The notes under the pieces: generated by a model
Told to the model about the DNA's origin: nothing
Databases searched by the model: none
Seen by the model: only the letters and a program-made list of their open reading frames with translations
NCBI GenBank assembly: GCA_963742715.1
Contig: CAVUMR010000002.1
Location: forward strand, 682,001-746,000
From: CAVUMR01 sp963742715
GTDB lineage: Bacteria; Actinomycetota; Actinomycetes; Mycobacteriales; Micromonosporaceae
Length of the DNA: 64,000 nucleotides
Reading direction: 5' to 3'
Translations under genes and position numbers: made by a program
Shown here: piece after piece, positions 23,678 through 32,195 of the stretch
Numbering within the stretch: the stretch's first letter is position 1
Layout of the letters: each line of letters starts with the position of its first letter

Positions 23678-25536
23678 TGAAGACAGCACGATGGACTACC
23701 ACCGCGTTGCTGGCCCTGACGTTCCCGGCTGCCGCGGTGATCGCCGGACTGTCCTATCTGGCGTTGCGGCGCCGCTGGTCTGACCGACTGGTGGCCGGCG
23801 TACTCGCCGTGCTCGGCGCGACGGCGACCTGGTACGCCACGGCATCGCTGGACTACTGGCACGCCTGGGTGCGAGTCGCGGCAACCGTCATCCGGTGGAC
23901 GCCGGGCGCGGCCACGACCGGCGACTGGGTGACGCTGGCCGCGATGGGCATCACGCTTGGGCCGGTGCTCGGCGCGATGACGTGGCTGGTCAGCCAGGTA
24001 CAGCGGGAGCGGTCGCCGTACTGCGGCGCGGACGAGCGGGAACACCGACTGTCCCGTGAGGAGCGTCGCCGCCTGGTCGTCACACACACCGCGCAGCGGG
24101 CACGGCACACCGGCCCGAAGCCGGTCGCGGTCGCCGCGGCTCCGCTGGCGGTGGGCCTGGGCGACGCCGACGGGCCTGTCGTCGGCCGGCGCCAGCGGGG
24201 CGACCTGCCACGGGCGTGGCGGTCGTACGGCCGGGTGCGCCTGCCGATGTCGCACCCGGACAACCGGCACCTGTTGATCCTGGGCGCGACCGGGCTCGGG
24301 AAGACCGAGACCGCGTTGACGATCGTGGAGTGGGCGGCGAAGCACGGCCGGCAGGTCGTCTACTTGACGTGCAAGGAGCCGCCGTCCGCGCACCGGTCCG
24401 CAGCGCCGCGGCTCGCCGCGATCGCCGATGAGGCCAGGTTGCGGTTCCGGACCCTGCTGCAGGGTGTGTCGCCGTACGACCCGATGCGCGGCGAGCTGGC
24501 CGAGGTACGGGACCGACTGATCCGGATCGAGGAGTGGGGCGACCGGTACTGGGCCGCCGTGGCGAACACTCTCGTCGCGCTCGCGTTGGAGCTCAACGCC
24601 GAACAGGGCCAGGCCATCGACGCGCTCCCGGACCTCGTGTACTCGCTCGTGCGGGGCCGGTTGGCGGACCTGGCGAAGCGGTCGCGGGACCCGCGCGTGG
24701 CCGAGCTGGTCGACGCGTTCAACTACACCGACCTCGGCGGCGCGCTGATGCGGTACGCCTCCATGGCGGTCCATCTGCGCGGTTGGATCGGGCCGGCCGG
24801 CTCGGGTGGCTGGTCGTTCGAGGACGCCGACGTGGCGTGCATCGAGCTGCCGACCGTGAGTCGGCCCGAGGCGGCAGCCGCGCTGATGCGGTTGATGTTG
24901 CGGGACTTCGGTTCGTACCTGGTCGACCCGCGCCGGCGGCAGGCTGGCCCGGACGGGCGGCCGAAGCCGGTCGTCATCGTCATCGAGGAAGCCGGCGCGG
25001 TCGCCGGTGACCCGGTGATCGGGCGGGAGTTCGTCAACCAGGTCGAGCGGTACCGCGAGGCCGGGGCGTACTCGGTGCTCACCGCCCAGGACCCGTCCGG
25101 GTTCGGCGGCGGGCACACCTGGTCGGCACTGTCGACCAACGCCGCGGTGTTGACGTACCGGCAGACCGAGAAGGCCGAGGACACCGCGAAACTGGCCGGG
25201 ACCGAGCGGGTCACCGAAGGTGGCGCGGACTACGACACCGACAACCGGCTCAAGCGCCAAGGTGTCGCCCGCCGGCAACACGCTTTCAAGGTGAATCCGC
25301 AGTTGCTCCGGACGCTCGGCATGGGCGAATTCGTACTCATCTCTGCCGGCCGGTACGCCAAGGTCGCCGCGGCGATGCCCCGACTGTCGTACCGGCTCCC
25401 AGACACCCAAGCGGTACAGCGCACGAGGGATGCGATCCAGGCAGCGCGGGTAGCAGCCGCACTGCCCACCGACCGTGCCCCGGTCGACAAGGCAGACGGC
25501 GAACAGAAGACCAAGCCGAACCCGGTCCTCTTCTAG
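23677..25536 (+). CDS. FtsK/SpoIIIE-like DNA translocase (TraB-like)
   Basis: 619 residues. The ATG at 23677 is preferred over the GTG at 23674 because AGGAGGT (23664-23670) has better spacing. Two N-terminal membrane segments (about 10-30 and 40-57) and a third near 90-105 precede the motor domain with Walker A GATGLGKT (203-210), Walker B VVIVIEEAG (about 431-439) and the later LTAQDPSGF. Such proteins move double-stranded DNA between mycelial cells by recognising 8-bp repeats in a cis locus. A helix-turn-helix tail for DNA recognition is not obvious, and the end (ADGEQKTKPNPVLF) is short. Confidence 0.88.
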   Translation: MKTARWTTTALLALTFPAAAVIAGLSYLALRRRWSDRLVAGVLAVLGATATWYATASLDYWHAWVRVAATVIRWTPGAATTGDWVTLAAMGITLGPVLGAMTWLVSQVQRERSPYCGADEREHRLSREERRRLVVTHTAQRARHTGPKPVAVAAAPLAVGLGDADGPVVGRRQRGDLPRAWRSYGRVRLPMSHPDNRHLLILGATGLGKTETALTIVEWAAKHGRQVVYLTCKEPPSAHRSAAPRLAAIADEARLRFRTLLQGVSPYDPMRGELAEVRDRLIRIEEWGDRYWAAVANTLVALALELNAEQGQAIDALPDLVYSLVRGRLADLAKRSRDPRVAELVDAFNYTDLGGALMRYASMAVHLRGWIGPAGSGGWSFEDADVACIELPTVSRPEAAAALMRLMLRDFGSYLVDPRRRQAGPDGRPKPVVIVIEEAGAVAGDPVIGREFVNQVERYREAGAYSVLTAQDPSGFGGGHTWSALSTNAAVLTYRQTEKAEDTAKLAGTERVTEGGADYDTDNRLKRQGVARRQHAFKVNPQLLRTLGMGEFVLISAGRYAKVAAAMPRLSYRLPDTQAVQRTRDAIQAARVAAALPTDRAPVDKADGEQKTKPNPVLF

Positions 25537-25545
25537 GAGCCAGCC

Positions 25546-25767
25546 ATGCGAATCCGACGACGAACACGCTGCACGATCGAACTGCCGGTAACGGCACTGA
25601 CCGACCCGATGGCCCTGGTGACCGCACTGTCGGCAGCTAGGCTCGCCGCCGGACTACCGGTCGCGTACTGGAGTCATGACCAAGTTGACCGCCAGATGAT
25701 CGCCGCAGACCTACTACTCCGAGCCCTTGACCCAGCTGATACCTCGAACCGGCTGGCCGCGTCGTAG
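25546..25767 (+). CDS. Small hypothetical protein at the end of the transfer operon
   Basis: 73 residues, starting nine bases after the FtsK-like stop, with AGGAG in that stop region. MRIRRRTRCTIELPVTALTDPMALVTALSAARLAAGLPVAYWSHDQVDRQMIAADLLLRALD is helical; no known motif. Probably cotranscribed with the translocase. Function unknown. Confidence 0.65.
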   Translation: MRIRRRTRCTIELPVTALTDPMALVTALSAARLAAGLPVAYWSHDQVDRQMIAADLLLRALDPADTSNRLAAS

Positions 25768-25779
25768 TTGACCGACCTG

Positions 25780-27225
25780 TCACGGAACCGCCCACCGCCC
25801 GCGCGCGGTGGGCGGTTTCGGCTTGACTACATCGTTGGGTTGCTTAAGTGGAGGCGCATTACTCAGCGCCGCAACGCCCATTACGAGTCTTAGGGTCGAT
25901 GGATCGTCCGTAGCCGTTTCGAGTATCCATTCCTCTGGCCAGTAATCTTGGCGGTCCTTGCGGGCAAGCGCGGTTGCGTGGCTGAAATCAACATATCCAG
26001 CAAAGACGGCCCGCCTGAAGTTTACGTCGCCCGTGAATCGACATTCACCGAACTCAACATCCCCACCGAAGTTCGTGCCGAAGTAGACGCTACGATTGAA
26101 GGTCGAGCCGCTGAACCAAGCATCCGTCCGGAAGCTGGCGGCAATGAAGGAGGCGCGGTGGAACGTTGCCCCAGTGAACCAGGCCGTATCGTGGAAGATG
26201 GCCTTTTGGAAATCGACATCGTCCATGAATACGATGTCATCGAATTCGGCTAATCTCCGAAATGTCGAATACGAGAAATCCGCTGTGCCACTGAACCGTG
26301 CTCCGGAAAACTGCGCTTCCTGACGGAATTTGGCATGAGTAAATAGGGTCTGCCCGTGGAACGACGCGCGTTGAAATGTGGCGCGGCGTACTACACAAGA
26401 CGCCATGTTCCATTCGTACAGGGTCGCGCCGCTGAGATTCAGGTCGATGTCCTGCCAGAACGAGGGATTGGGCTTCCTGTCGCCCGCCTCCGTAAATGCG
26501 TAGGGCCGAAGATGCCTGACGAGTATCTGTCCGGCCGCACCTCGTACCAGAAGTTCCTCTGTGACCCCACCCTTCCCGGTTTCCGCTGACGCGTTCAATG
26601 CAATGTGATCGCCGGGAATGGAAGGCATGCGGAGATAGGCACAGAGAACCTCGACGATTGTTGCACGCTGACTAGGATTCTCGTGGGCGAGCCGCTCCAA
26701 GGCGTAAAGGGCGCCAAGCCGAATGGCTGCCTGGGAGTTCGCGAGCTGCTCGACGGCTGAAGCATAAAGTTCCGTCACACGGCGCGCGGCGGCGTCAATC
26801 TCTACGTGGTTCTGGGTTTTAACGGCTAAGGCGTGGGATGCTTCGGCGAGACGTTGGCGACGTATCGCTAGAAGTAGGGCGGCCATCGCGCCACCGCTGG
26901 CGACTATGCCGAGTCCATATTTGATCGCCTCTATTCGTAATTCCGCTTGCTTATCGGCCGGAGCTGTGTTGGCGACCATCAGCAATGCAATCAGGGACGC
27001 GACACCGAAGAGGGCCACAGCAAGTACGAGTAGCGCTATTCCTCCGTCTGTAAGTAGCCGTGCGCCGCTTCGGCTTTCGGGTATTGGTGAGATGTCGCGC
27101 GATTCGTCTTCGGTCAATCTGTCTCCCGATGCGTGCCATGTCACGGCTGAGGCCAGTGTTCTGAATCCTTGTGCAATCACCGCTGAATGGGGGCTCCGCC
27201 GCCATCCTGGCGGTCCTCTCGGCAT
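25780..27225 (-). CDS. Membrane-anchored pentapeptide-repeat protein
   Basis: 481 residues if the ATG at 27225 is used; that start has no clear ribosome site, and the GTG at 27180 is an alternative. Two membrane helices (GGIALLVLAVALFGVASLIALLM and YGLGIVASGGAMAALLLAI) precede a helical region that includes AIRLGALYALERLAHENPSQ. About 25 pentapeptide repeats follow, such as ATFQRASFHG, AQFSGARFSGTADFSYSTF and VNFRRAVFAGYVDFSHA. These repeats form a right-handed beta-helix. The base composition is visibly more AT-rich than its neighbours. It is convergent to the transfer operon and looks like cargo. A protective or defence function is only a guess. Confidence 0.85.
   Translation of the reverse strand: MPRGPPGWRRSPHSAVIAQGFRTLASAVTWHASGDRLTEDESRDISPIPESRSGARLLTDGGIALLVLAVALFGVASLIALLMVANTAPADKQAELRIEAIKYGLGIVASGGAMAALLLAIRRQRLAEASHALAVKTQNHVEIDAAARRVTELYASAVEQLANSQAAIRLGALYALERLAHENPSQRATIVEVLCAYLRMPSIPGDHIALNASAETGKGGVTEELLVRGAAGQILVRHLRPYAFTEAGDRKPNPSFWQDIDLNLSGATLYEWNMASCVVRRATFQRASFHGQTLFTHAKFRQEAQFSGARFSGTADFSYSTFRRLAEFDDIVFMDDVDFQKAIFHDTAWFTGATFHRASFIAASFRTDAWFSGSTFNRSVYFGTNFGGDVEFGECRFTGDVNFRRAVFAGYVDFSHATALARKDRQDYWPEEWILETATDDPSTLRLVMGVAALSNAPPLKQPNDVVKPKPPTARGRWAVP
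25786..25817. terminator. Hairpin terminator between transfer operon and pentapeptide gene
   Basis: A 13-bp perfect stem, AACCGCCCACCGC with GCGGTGGGCGGTT, has a six-base loop. It lies over the last codons of the pentapeptide gene, so it can serve both converging units. Confidence 0.7.
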
Positions 27226-27381
27226 GGATCGCCAGTAGACAGTGATACCTGACCGGTGTGGGATGTGGCCACGAATGTCGGATTTCTTGCAAACTGTATT
27301 TCATTCAGCAATCTGTCGCGGCTAAGCGCCGCGAGCCTAGTACGGCGAAGGCCGTGATGGGCAGGCGCTACGCGCAACCAT

Positions 27382-27403
27382 CGGGCAGGCTTCGGCCTGC
27401 CCG
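27382..27403 (+). terminator. TTCG-loop hairpin
   Basis: CGGGCAGGC and GCCTGCCCG form nine pairs around TTCG, followed by TTTCACC. This looks like an intrinsic terminator, although no gene clearly ends into it on this strand. Confidence 0.5.
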
Positions 27404-27436
27404 TTTCACCTGCGCGGAGGGGTCGCAGAGGCTCCG

Positions 27437-27494
27437 AGGTCAAGGGCGGGCGGCTTGCCGCCCGTCGCGTAGCGACGCGAAGCGCCCTTGACCT
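27437..27494. repeat. Nested inverted repeats forming a three-way junction
   Basis: The outer arms AGGTCAAGGGC (27437-27447) and GCCCTTGACCT (27484-27494) pair perfectly. Between them lie two hairpins: GGGCGG-CTTG-CCGCCC (27448-27463) and TCGCGT-AGCG-ACGCGA (27465-27480). Confidence 0.8.
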
Positions 27495-27727
27495 TGGAGG
27501 GGCGGCCCCGCACCATGCGTGGCGCCTGCCCGGCACGGCCGGCGGCGAGCTGCGCAGCGGCCGTACGTGACCACCAGGCCGACGCGCATCGGCGCGGAGC
27601 GCCGATGGCTCTGCCGGCCGGTCGAGTCAGGGGCCAAGTCTCCTTCCGAAACCCCGGCTATACCCCTTCCGTGACCGGAAGGGTGTTTGGCAGGGATCTT
27701 GGTAGGGGTTTCGGGGCGTACGGGCAG

Positions 27728-27830
27728 CTCACCCGCCATGCCCTGGGCGCCCGCCCCAAACCCCGACCCCAATCCCGCTTCGCTAGTGATCGGGGTCGGG
27801 GTTTGGTTCGGGCAGGGCATGGCGGGTGAG
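27728..27830. repeat. Long interrupted inverted repeat
   Basis: The 18-base arms 27728-27745 and 27813-27830 are exact reverse complements. Inside them 27758-27770 (AAACCCCGACCCC) pairs with 27792-27804. A 21-base loop (27771-27791) and unequal internal bulges complete a 103-base structure. Confidence 0.85.
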
Positions 27831-28165
27831 CAGGTGGGTGGGTGTTGTGGTGTGGGTGGGTGGTTGCGGTGGGTGGGTTGGTTGCGGGCCGTTGTTGGTT
27901 GCGGTGGTTTGCGACATCGCTTCGCTTGTCGCTCTGGTGGTTGGGGTGAGTAGTGAGCGTTGCGGTTAGACAGAGCTGAGTGGACAGAGCCGGAAGTTGA
28001 TGGAGCGAGTGTTGGTTGGGTGTCCACAGCGGCCGTGCGGCGTAGCCTGGTTGGGTACGGCAGGCCCGTTGTCCGAACCGGCAGACCGTGCCCCCGAGGT
28101 GGCTAGTGCGGTCGGCGGGGACGAGCCCCAGACCCCGGTCGCCGTACCTTCCGGCGGGGGAGTGG

Positions 28166-28190
28166 GCGTGGAGCCATTCATGGAGCCAAC
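28166..28190. repeat. Right-end TGGAGCCA repeats matching the left end
   Basis: This 25-bp sequence has TGGAGCCA at 28169-28176 and 28181-28188 and matches 15379-15403 at 22 positions, same orientation. It sits 91 bp inside the right att core. Confidence 0.7.
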
Positions 28191-28281
28191 TACCGCTCTC
28201 CGGTGCGTGTGGAGACAGTTCCGGCAGAGTCCGAGCCAGTAAAGACGCTGGTAGACGGCTTGGACCGGGGTAACGAGGGCT

Positions 28282-28324
28282 CTCATAATCCCTGGGTCGT
28301 GGGTTCGAGTCCCACCCGCCCCAC
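28282..28324 (+). other. attR core (tRNA-Met 3' half duplicate)
   Basis: An exact 43-bp copy of the tRNA from the anticodon loop onward, with no 5' half, so it is not a functional tRNA. The bases after it (CCAGGTCAGAGCC) resemble those after attL. Confidence 0.92.
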
Positions 28325-28376
28325 CAGGTCAGAGCCATGATCGACTCTCCGGAGCAGCTGTGAATAGGGTGCGGGG

Positions 28377-28844
28377 ATGAGTTTGCGGGTGGCGGCGTAC
28401 GCCGTGTGTATCGAGGACGGGCGCGTGCTGCTCGCCGGTCACGTACCACAGCAGGGCGAGCTCAACTGGACTCTGCCGGGCGGGCGGGTCGAGCACGCGG
28501 AGGATCCGTACGACACGGTCGTCCGGGAGGTCGCCGAGGAGACCGGCTGCGACGCGATGGTCGAGCGTCTGCTGGGCGTGGACTCGCGGGTGATCTCCGC
28601 CGCCGAGAGTCGCCTGGGCTCCGAGCATCAGAACATCGGCATCTTCTACCAGGTCCGCATCACCGGCGGCCAACTCCGGCCTGAGCCGGACGGCGACATC
28701 GTCGAGTCGGTCTGGACCCCGCTCCCCGAGGTCGCGCAGCTGCGCCGGTCTTCGCTGGTAGACATCGGCATCGCCCTGGCGCGGACCCTGCCGGCAACCG
28801 GCCACGTCGCCCCCGTACCGGTCGGCGGCCTGCTCCAACACTGA
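28377..28844 (+). CDS. Nudix hydrolase
   Basis: 155 residues, the first chromosomal gene right of the element. The Nudix box is complete: GGRVEHAEDPYDTVVREVAEETGC (G-x5-E-x7-REVxEETGC), with the metal-binding glutamates present. RVAAYAVCIEDGRVLLAGHV and WTPLPEV fit the flanking strands. It would hydrolyse a nucleoside diphosphate linked to some group X; the substrate is not predictable. A stretch of 88 bp separates it from the SARP-type regulator. Confidence 0.9.
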   Translation: MSLRVAAYAVCIEDGRVLLAGHVPQQGELNWTLPGGRVEHAEDPYDTVVREVAEETGCDAMVERLLGVDSRVISAAESRLGSEHQNIGIFYQVRITGGQLRPEPDGDIVESVWTPLPEVAQLRRSSLVDIGIALARTLPATGHVAPVPVGGLLQH

Positions 28845-28932
28845 GGCGGCCCACATGTCGGCGCAATTGCACCTCCATTACATCGATATATCAGTAGCGG
28901 GGAGTAATCAGCTGACCTGACACAGTAGGTGC

Positions 28933-31900
28933 GTGCCATTGACGTACCGGCTGCTCGGGCCCCTGGAGATCACCCGCGATGGCGTGCCGGTGCGGATCTC
29001 CGGGCCCAAGCTCCGCGTCGTCCTGGCCACTCTGCTGCTGCGGGCCGGCGAGGCCGTAACGGTCGAGGAGCTCGCCGAACGGCTGTGGGGCGAGCAGCGG
29101 GTACGCGGCGAGAAGCAGGCTGTCCAGACGTACGTCATGCGGCTGCGGGACGCGCTGGGCAAGGAGGCGATCGCGACCAGGCCGTACGGGTACGCGATCG
29201 ACGCGGGTTCTGGCTCGTTGGACCTCGCCGATGTCGAGCGGCTGCACCGCCGGGCGGACGAGGCGGCGGCCCGGGGCGACGCGACGGCGGCGGTACGGCT
29301 GCTGCGGGAGGCCGAGGCGCTGTGGCGCGGCACCCCGCTGTCGGACGTCGCGTCGGACTCCCTGCAACGGGAGGTCGTGCCTCGGTTGATCGAGGAACGC
29401 GTAGCCAGGCTGGAGCGCAGGATCGAGCTGGAGCTCGCCGCCGCCAACGGCGCTGAGGGTAATGAGCTGGTCGGGGAGTTACAGGCGCTGACCGCGGCTC
29501 ACCCGTACCGGGAACGGCTGTGGGCGCTGCTCATGCGCGCGCTGTACGCGTCCGGCCGGCGCGTGGACGCGCTCGAGGCGTACCGCTCGGTGCGTGAACG
29601 GCTCGGCGAAGAGCTGGGTCTCGACCCCGGGCCGGAGCTGAGTCGTATCCATCACGAGGTACTCGCGGGGACCCTGCCAGCGCCGGGCACGGATTCCCCG
29701 AGGAGCGCCGACGTCCGGGTCCCGCGGGAGCTGCCGGCCGCGGTCGGGACGTTCGTGGGCCGTACCGCCGAGGTTGACCACGTCACCGAGCTGCTCGCCA
29801 AACCGGCGTCTGTCGTGGTGATCTCCGGTGGCCCGGGCGTCGGCAAGTCAGCGCTCGCCACGTACTGCGCGCACCGGTCCGTCGAGGCGTTCCCCGGTGG
29901 ACAGCTCTACCTCGACCTGCGCGGCTTCTCTCCCGGACACCCGGTACCGGTCGCGGAGGCGCTCGGCAGGCTGCTGCGCAGCCTTGGTACGCCCAACGAC
30001 CAGCTGCCCGCGACCGTCGACGAGCGGATCGCCGCGTACCGCTCCGCGCTGGCCGAGCGCCGGGTGCTCGTCGTGCTCGACAACGCCGTGTCCACCGACC
30101 AGGTACGTCCGCTGCTACCCGCCGATCCGGACTCCGCGGCGATCGTCACCAGCCGCTCCCAGCTGCGCGGGCTCGTCGCGCTCGACGGGGCGCAGCTGCT
30201 GTCGCTCGACCCCCTGTCGGACGACGAGGGGCGCACCCTGCTCGCCGCGCTGATCGGCGACGAGCGAACCGCCGCGGAGCCGGACGCGGTCGCGGACCTG
30301 GTACACGCGACCGGCTCGCTGCCGCTCGCGTTGCGGATCGCCGGCGCGAACCTGGCCGGACGCGTGTACACGACGGTGGCCGGGTACCTCCAGGAGCTCG
30401 ACGCGAGGGGCAGCCTGGCGGAGCTTCGCGCGGGCGGCGACGAGCGGGTCGCCGTGACGGCGTCGTTCCAGGTCTCGTACGACGCGCTGCCCGGGCCGCA
30501 ACGCCGGCTGTTCCGGCTGCTCGGGCTCGTACCGGGTCCCGACGTCACCGTTGCCGCGGTCGAGGTACTCGATGGTGAGCCGGACGCCGGTCAGCGACTG
30601 GACGCGCTGGTCGGGGCGAGCCTGGTCCAGCCGTGTGCCGGTGACCGGTACACCATGCACGATCTCGTCGGGGTGTTCGCGGCCGACTGCGCCGCTCGGG
30701 ATGAGGACGAGGCGGGCCGCTCCGCCGCCCGGGAGCGGCTGTTCCGCTGGTATCTGCGCATGGTCGACGCGGCGCTCGTGCCGGACCGCCCCGCGCTCAA
30801 CCGGCTGCCGCGACCGGCGCCGCCGCCGGACGTGTTCGCCGACGGCGCCGCCGGCATCGAGTGGCTGGACCGGGAGCTGCCCAACATCGTGGCCGCGGTG
30901 CGGGCGGCCGCGAAGCACGGGCCGTACGAGCTGAGCTGGCATCTCGCCGACGCGATGCGCGGCTACGTCTCGTCCGCGGGTCGCGGCGCCGAGGCGGTGG
31001 ACATGCTGGCCGCCGCGACCTCTGCGGCGGACGAGCACGGCGATCACTCAGCCAGGGCAGCGATGCACGTCGCCGAGGGGTCGCTGTGGCTCGCCACCGG
31101 CGCGTACGCCGAGGCGATCGCGAGTTCGGGCCGGGCGGCCGAGCAGTACCATCTGGCCGGCGACGTACGCGGCGAGATCGCCGCCCTGAACAACAGCTCT
31201 GTCGCGTACTCGTGGCTGTGCCGGTTCGACGAAGCGATCGAGGTCGCGGAACGTGCGCTCGCCCTGTCGCGCGACCTGGGGTTGCCGCATGTGGGCGCGG
31301 TGATCTCGGACAACCTGGTCAGCGTCTACACGCTGACCGGCCGGCCCGACGACGCCCGCCGCACGCTGGCCGAATCGGCGCGGACCCGACCCGACGACGA
31401 CGCCGTGCTGGTGAAGTGGCACGACGGGCACGCCCTGCTGGCCGGGTTCGCCGGAGACGTGGAGGGCATGCGCAGGCACGGCCGGCAGGCGCTCGACGCG
31501 TGCGTGCGGATCGGCGACCGGGTGAAGATGGGCGGCATTCTCGCGGACCTGGCCAGGCAGGAGGCGAGCTGGGGAGCCTTCGACCAGGCGGCGGCGTACG
31601 CCGAGGAGGCGATCGCGGTCGCTTCCGGCACTGCCTACCGCAGCACGGTGCTGGACGCTCGGCTGACGCTCGCGGTGCTGCGGAACCACCGGCCGGGTCC
31701 GCCCGTTCCGTCGCTGCTCACCGCGCTGGGCGGGCAGATCGCCGCGCACGGCATGACCTTCGTCAAGGCGCGATTCCCGTGCTGTCTGGCGTGGGCACAG
31801 GCCGGCGTGGGTGAGCTGGACGCGGCACGGGAGACGGCGACCCGTGCGGTCGAGACCTCCGCCGGCCTCGGCCTCCGTTACTGGGAGGGCAACGCCCTCG

Positions 31901-32145
31901 CGGCGCTCGCGCGGGTGCAGGTGGGACTCGGGGACGCGGGCGCCGCGATCGACAGCGGCGAGCGTGCGCTGGCGCTGAGCCGCGAGTGCGGCTTCGCGGT
32001 CCTTCCCGGCCTGGTACTCGGTGCGCTCGCGGACGCGTACGAGCTGGCCGGCGATCCAGCAGTGGCCGCCGCGCACCGTGCCGGGCTGAGCGCCCTGCGC
32101 GCGGCGTACCCGGACTGGGCCGACGAACCGCCGGGCGGGGTCTGA
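28933..32145 (+). CDS. AfsR/SARP-type regulator: winged helix, BTAD, NB-ARC, TPR
   Basis: 1070 residues from a GTG. The OmpR-like winged helix (YRLLGPLEITRDGVPVRISGPKLRVVLATLLLRAGEAV) spans about 1-95 and the BTAD helical domain about 97-245. An NB-ARC ATPase follows with FVGRTAEVDHV, Walker A GGPGVGKS (about 299-306), VLVVLDNA, IVTSRSQL and SLPLALRIAG, then the MHDLVGVFA motif. The C-terminal half is divergent TPRs. This is the full AfsR-like architecture. Such regulators activate secondary metabolism or development and integrate ATP and ligand signals. No biosynthetic cluster is adjacent, so the target is unknown. A second gene of this type lies at 55257. Confidence 0.92.
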   Translation: MPLTYRLLGPLEITRDGVPVRISGPKLRVVLATLLLRAGEAVTVEELAERLWGEQRVRGEKQAVQTYVMRLRDALGKEAIATRPYGYAIDAGSGSLDLADVERLHRRADEAAARGDATAAVRLLREAEALWRGTPLSDVASDSLQREVVPRLIEERVARLERRIELELAAANGAEGNELVGELQALTAAHPYRERLWALLMRALYASGRRVDALEAYRSVRERLGEELGLDPGPELSRIHHEVLAGTLPAPGTDSPRSADVRVPRELPAAVGTFVGRTAEVDHVTELLAKPASVVVISGGPGVGKSALATYCAHRSVEAFPGGQLYLDLRGFSPGHPVPVAEALGRLLRSLGTPNDQLPATVDERIAAYRSALAERRVLVVLDNAVSTDQVRPLLPADPDSAAIVTSRSQLRGLVALDGAQLLSLDPLSDDEGRTLLAALIGDERTAAEPDAVADLVHATGSLPLALRIAGANLAGRVYTTVAGYLQELDARGSLAELRAGGDERVAVTASFQVSYDALPGPQRRLFRLLGLVPGPDVTVAAVEVLDGEPDAGQRLDALVGASLVQPCAGDRYTMHDLVGVFAADCAARDEDEAGRSAARERLFRWYLRMVDAALVPDRPALNRLPRPAPPPDVFADGAAGIEWLDRELPNIVAAVRAAAKHGPYELSWHLADAMRGYVSSAGRGAEAVDMLAAATSAADEHGDHSARAAMHVAEGSLWLATGAYAEAIASSGRAAEQYHLAGDVRGEIAALNNSSVAYSWLCRFDEAIEVAERALALSRDLGLPHVGAVISDNLVSVYTLTGRPDDARRTLAESARTRPDDDAVLVKWHDGHALLAGFAGDVEGMRRHGRQALDACVRIGDRVKMGGILADLARQEASWGAFDQAAAYAEEAIAVASGTAYRSTVLDARLTLAVLRNHRPGPPVPSLLTALGGQIAAHGMTFVKARFPCCLAWAQAGVGELDAARETATRAVETSAGLGLRYWEGNALAALARVQVGLGDAGAAIDSGERALALSRECGFAVLPGLVLGALADAYELAGDPAVAAAHRAGLSALRAAYPDWADEPPGGV

Positions 32146-32150
32146 GCAGC

Positions 32151-32183
32151 GGTGGGCGCCGCGCTGCGTGCGCGGCGCCCACC
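32151..32183. terminator. Hairpin between convergent genes
   Basis: A perfect 14-bp stem (GGTGGGCGCCGCGC with GCGCGGCGCCCACC) with a five-base loop serves the SARP gene and the opposing secreted-protein gene. Confidence 0.8.
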
Positions 32184-32195
32184 CACCGGCTCGTA

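Larger units (their letters stand above)
27226..28281. other. Non-coding, highly structured right end of the element
   Basis: About 1 kb without a credible gene. It holds a TTCG-loop hairpin (27382-27403), a three-way junction (27437-27494), a small hairpin near 27665, an 18+13-bp inverted repeat (27728-27830), a G/T-rich run to about 27930 and the TGGAGCCA repeats (28166-28190). A replication or transfer origin is the likely content (inference). Confidence 0.6.
15299..28324 (+). mobile_element. pSAM2/AICE-type integrative and conjugative element in tRNA-Met
   Basis: A 43-bp perfect direct repeat of the tRNA 3' half bounds the segment (15299-15341 and 28282-28324). The left copy is part of an intact tRNA. 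Just inside it is a tyrosine recombinase gene. Further on are an Xis-like protein, a GntR repressor, a DUF2637 membrane protein, a replication-relaxation protein and an FtsK/TraB-like ATPase. This is the gene set and order of actinomycete integrative and conjugative elements. The 13.0-kb size fits the class. Several genes near the integrase are decayed, so present mobility is uncertain. Confidence 0.92.

Noticed and set aside
28282..28324. A second tRNA-Met gene
   Set aside because: Only the 3' half from the anticodon loop is present; the acceptor 5' strand and D-arm are missing. It is attR.
27658..28449. Minus-strand frame (GGWDSNPRPRDYESP) over the right end
   Set aside because: Spurious translation of the att site and the structured non-coding end; no start site.
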